From JAADHU01 sp964446495 (lineage in GTDB: Bacteria > Pseudomonadota > Gammaproteobacteria > Steroidobacterales > Woeseiaceae), in contig CAYUOY010000010.1 in assembly GCA_964446495.1 (NCBI GenBank), positions 1 through 53,965 of the forward strand: a stretch of 53,965 nucleotides of DNA, written 5' to 3'. How positions within the stretch are numbered: position 1 is the stretch's first letter; each line of letters begins with the position of its first letter. The notes under the pieces were generated by a model, which saw nothing but the letters and a program-made list of their open reading frames with translations, was not told the origin of the DNA and ran no database searches. Positions 52,356 to 53,965 of this stretch are shown piece by piece. A program made the translations under genes and the position numbers.

Positions 52356-52943
52356 TTACTGCTGATCCGCTTTGGTGTGCAGGGCTTTCATCGCTTCATC
52401 GAGCCCACGATCAACAAGCACGGGAATAATATCGGCGGCTGCGTCAACGCTTTGTTGCAAGATCGCCTCAATATCACTCGGTGCGCGCTTCAGGACGTAG
52501 CCTGTTACCTTATCTTTCTCGCCCGGATGGCCCACACCGACCCGCATGCGCATGAAATTGTTGCCGCAATGCTGAATCAGGTCCCGCAAACCGTTGTGAC
52601 CACCATGCCCGCCGCTGCGTTTCAATCGAACGGTACCCGGTGGCAGGTCTATTTCATCGTGAGCTACCAGCAGCTTCTCAACCGATAAGCGATAGTAGTC
52701 GAGCACCGCCCTTACCGGTCCGCCACTCAGGTTCATGTAGCTCTGTGGCTTTACCAGCCAGATATCGTTTCCGCCGATGCTGATCCTGCCGATGTCAGCA
52801 TCGAATCGTTTCTCATACTTAAAACTGACATTCTCGCGACGCGCGATCTCGTCGACAATCCAGAAGCCGGCGTTGTGCAGTGTTTGTGCATACCGCTCTT
52901 CGGGATTGCCAAGGCCTGCAATAACTGAAACGTTGCTACTCAT
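52356..52943 (-). CDS. pth: Peptidyl-tRNA hydrolase
   Basis: 195 aa from the Met at 52943; the longer open frame runs over the terminator of rplY and is not used. Motifs: VIAGLGNPEERYAQTLHNAG with the catalytic His, KPQSYMNLSGG, LLVAHDEIDLPPG with the catalytic Asp, and SGGHGGHNGLRDLIQ. It recycles peptidyl-tRNA dropped from ribosomes. It lies between rplY and ychF. Confidence 0.95.
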   Translation of the reverse strand: MSSNVSVIAGLGNPEERYAQTLHNAGFWIVDEIARRENVSFKYEKRFDADIGRISIGGNDIWLVKPQSYMNLSGGPVRAVLDYYRLSVEKLLVAHDEIDLPPGTVRLKRSGGHGGHNGLRDLIQHCGNNFMRMRVGVGHPGEKDKVTGYVLKRAPSDIEAILQQSVDAAADIIPVLVDRGLDEAMKALHTKADQQ

Positions 52944-53035
52944 CTGAAAATAAAACCGGTGTCGAAAAACGATTGGTAAAGTGGCGATTGTCGCCCAAAA
53001 CCATCCCAAACGGGGCCATGACCGGGCCAATATGA

Positions 53036-53059
53036 AAAGGCCGCCATACGGCGGCCTTT
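53036..53059 (-). terminator. Intrinsic terminator of rplY
   Basis: AAAGGCCGCC (53036-53045) and GGCGGCCTTT (53050-53059) form a perfect 10-bp stem with loop ATAC, 21 bases after the rplY stop. T and A runs flank both sides, so it could work in either direction. Confidence 0.9.
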
Positions 53060-53080
53060 CCTGCCTGGCTGCTCGGGATT

Positions 53081-53776
53081 CTAGCTCTCGCTCGAATCGT
53101 CGCCGGCATCGCCTTCAGATTTGTCCTCAGCAGAGGCTTCCTCGGCACCTTCTGCCGCGGCTCCCTCTTCTTCGGTTTCTTCTTCAACTACTGCGACCTT
53201 GATGACATGAATCGAAACGATCGCCTGATCGTGCTCCGGCCCCAATGCCAGCTCGGGCAACTCGACGCCGTCTGGCACTTTGATATCGGAAATATGCAAC
53301 ATCTCGTCCAGGCCAAGTTCCGTAATATCCACCTCGAAGTACTCGGGCAAATCTTTCGGCAGGCAGCTGACTTCGATGTCGGTCTTAAGATGCGAGACGC
53401 TGCCGCCCCCTTCCCTGACACCAACAGCCTCCTCAGTGCCGACCAGATGGATGGGTACGTTCATCTTGATCTTCTCACCCTCAACGATGCGCTGAAAATC
53501 CATATGCATGATGATGCGCTTCGCCGGGTGGCGTTGAATATCCTTGACGATCGCCGCCTGGCTCTTGTCGCCCACTTTGATATTCAGGATGCTCGAATAG
53601 AACGACTCGTTCTCAAGCTGCTTGAGGACCTTGTTATGGTCAAAGGCCAGTTGTCGCGGCGGACGACCGGCACCATAGATGATTGCGGGAACTTTACCTT
53701 CTCGACGCAGGCGGCGGCTCGCACCCTTGCCCTGGCCTTCACGAGTTTCCGCAATCAGATTGAATTTATCACTCAC
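53081..53776 (-). CDS. rplY: Ribosomal protein bL25 (CTC form)
   Basis: About 231 aa from the GTG at 53776, where GGAG lies 7 bases upstream and the protein begins VSDKFNLIAETREGQGKGAS as in other L25/CTC proteins; a Met 20 codons further upstream is unlikely. It has the 5S rRNA-binding N-terminal domain (about 1-95), the TL5/CTC C-terminal beta domain (about 100-190) and a very acidic tail (DKSEGDAGDDSSES). Followed by a clear terminator. Confidence 0.95.
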   Translation of the reverse strand: MSDKFNLIAETREGQGKGASRRLRREGKVPAIIYGAGRPPRQLAFDHNKVLKQLENESFYSSILNIKVGDKSQAAIVKDIQRHPAKRIIMHMDFQRIVEGEKIKMNVPIHLVGTEEAVGVREGGGSVSHLKTDIEVSCLPKDLPEYFEVDITELGLDEMLHISDIKVPDGVELPELALGPEHDQAIVSIHVIKVAVVEEETEEEGAAAEGAEEASAEDKSEGDAGDDSSES

Positions 53777-53965
53777 GGGAGTTCTCCATATCTGATTGAT
53801 TACTATTGATTTTTCACCCGCCCGTTTCGCGACCAATGCAGACAGGGGCGCGCATCATAGCGTAAAGAGTCGCTGGTGGAAACCCGATATACCGCGACCT
53901 GCAGCGCGCTGATTCCCAGTTGCGGATCTCCACGTCGCACCGCTCGTCGCGATGCTGCGATTTTA
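53777..53965. other. Right edge, no gene recognised
   Basis: 189 bases upstream of rplY. This would hold the rplY promoter or the end of a neighbouring gene such as prs in the usual gammaproteobacterial order, but no coding frame or clear promoter can be supported. Confidence 0.4.

Noticed and set aside
53081..53200. Acidic tail of L25 as an unusual fusion
   Set aside because: Acidic C-terminal tails are common in CTC-form L25 proteins.
1..53965. CRISPR arrays, insertion sequences, prophage genes or toxin-antitoxin pairs
   Set aside because: No regularly spaced repeats, transposase, integrase or phage structural motifs, and no toxin-antitoxin pair was recognised in the translated frames.

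Overview
The window looks like a stretch of chromosome from a free-living, probably marine, gammaproteobacterium able to fix CO2 and degrade aromatic compounds. This rests on the rplY-pth-ychF core block at the right end, an HpaR-type 4-hydroxyphenylacetate regulon, a Rhodospirillum-like form II RuBisCO operon, Na+-coupled transporters (SstT, NhaC) and several envelope protein families common in uncultured Gammaproteobacteria. A Woeseiales-like lineage is a guess. No insertion sequence, phage, CRISPR array or rRNA was found; one tRNA (anticodon CAT) is present.

Layout. 1-4255: a 14-bp inverted repeat, then a three-gene exported molybdenum hydroxylase (FAD, molybdopterin and Tat-signal 2Fe-2S subunits). 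4364-8509: a secreted protein of unknown function and three YceI-domain proteins, one a lipoprotein, one fused to a DUF6152-like domain and one fused to a cytochrome b561. 8605-9655: a YkgJ cysteine-cluster protein and a small membrane protein. 9785-17322: a 4-hydroxyphenylacetate/homoprotocatechuate catabolic cluster (hpaD, a CMD-family protein, a LigB/LigA-like pair and hpaF on one strand; a DapA-type HpaI, HpaG-like and HpaR on the other; then hpaB with a second HpaR-like regulator). Both regulated promoters carry a TTAA-N4-TTAA dyad. 17494-24499: M20 peptidase, membrane protein, lipoprotein cytochrome, a very large BNR/sortilin-like secreted protein and a family 2 glycosyltransferase. 24527-29757: a PII-like protein with two small upstream ORFs, SstT, a DUF4124 protein and a DUF3592 membrane protein. 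29887-34404: an overlapping NhaC / TMTC-like TPR membrane protein / PLP enzyme operon. 34493-37628: an orphan CusB-type adaptor with a fused CusF domain, and a TAXI-type binding protein. 38017-41049: a DUF748 giant envelope protein.

41166-48585 is the metabolic centrepiece. An HTH plus methyltransferase-like protein, with a dyad over its own promoter, diverges from a LuxR-type regulator whose receiver domain has lost the phosphorylatable Asp. That regulator sits directly before fructose-1,6-bisphosphatase, phosphoribulokinase, form II RuBisCO, phosphoglycolate phosphatase and a CbbY-like phosphatase, so one operon encodes the CO2-fixing steps, the FBP/SBP phosphatase, and disposal of the oxygenase product 2-phosphoglycolate. 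No CbbR (LysR) gene is present.

48726-53776: an acyl-CoA dehydrogenase homologue that lacks the usual catalytic Glu and carries Arg85/Gln246, as described for 3-sulfinopropanoyl-CoA desulfinases; then an RluA-type pseudouridine synthase, the tRNA, ychF, pth and rplY with two clear intrinsic terminators.
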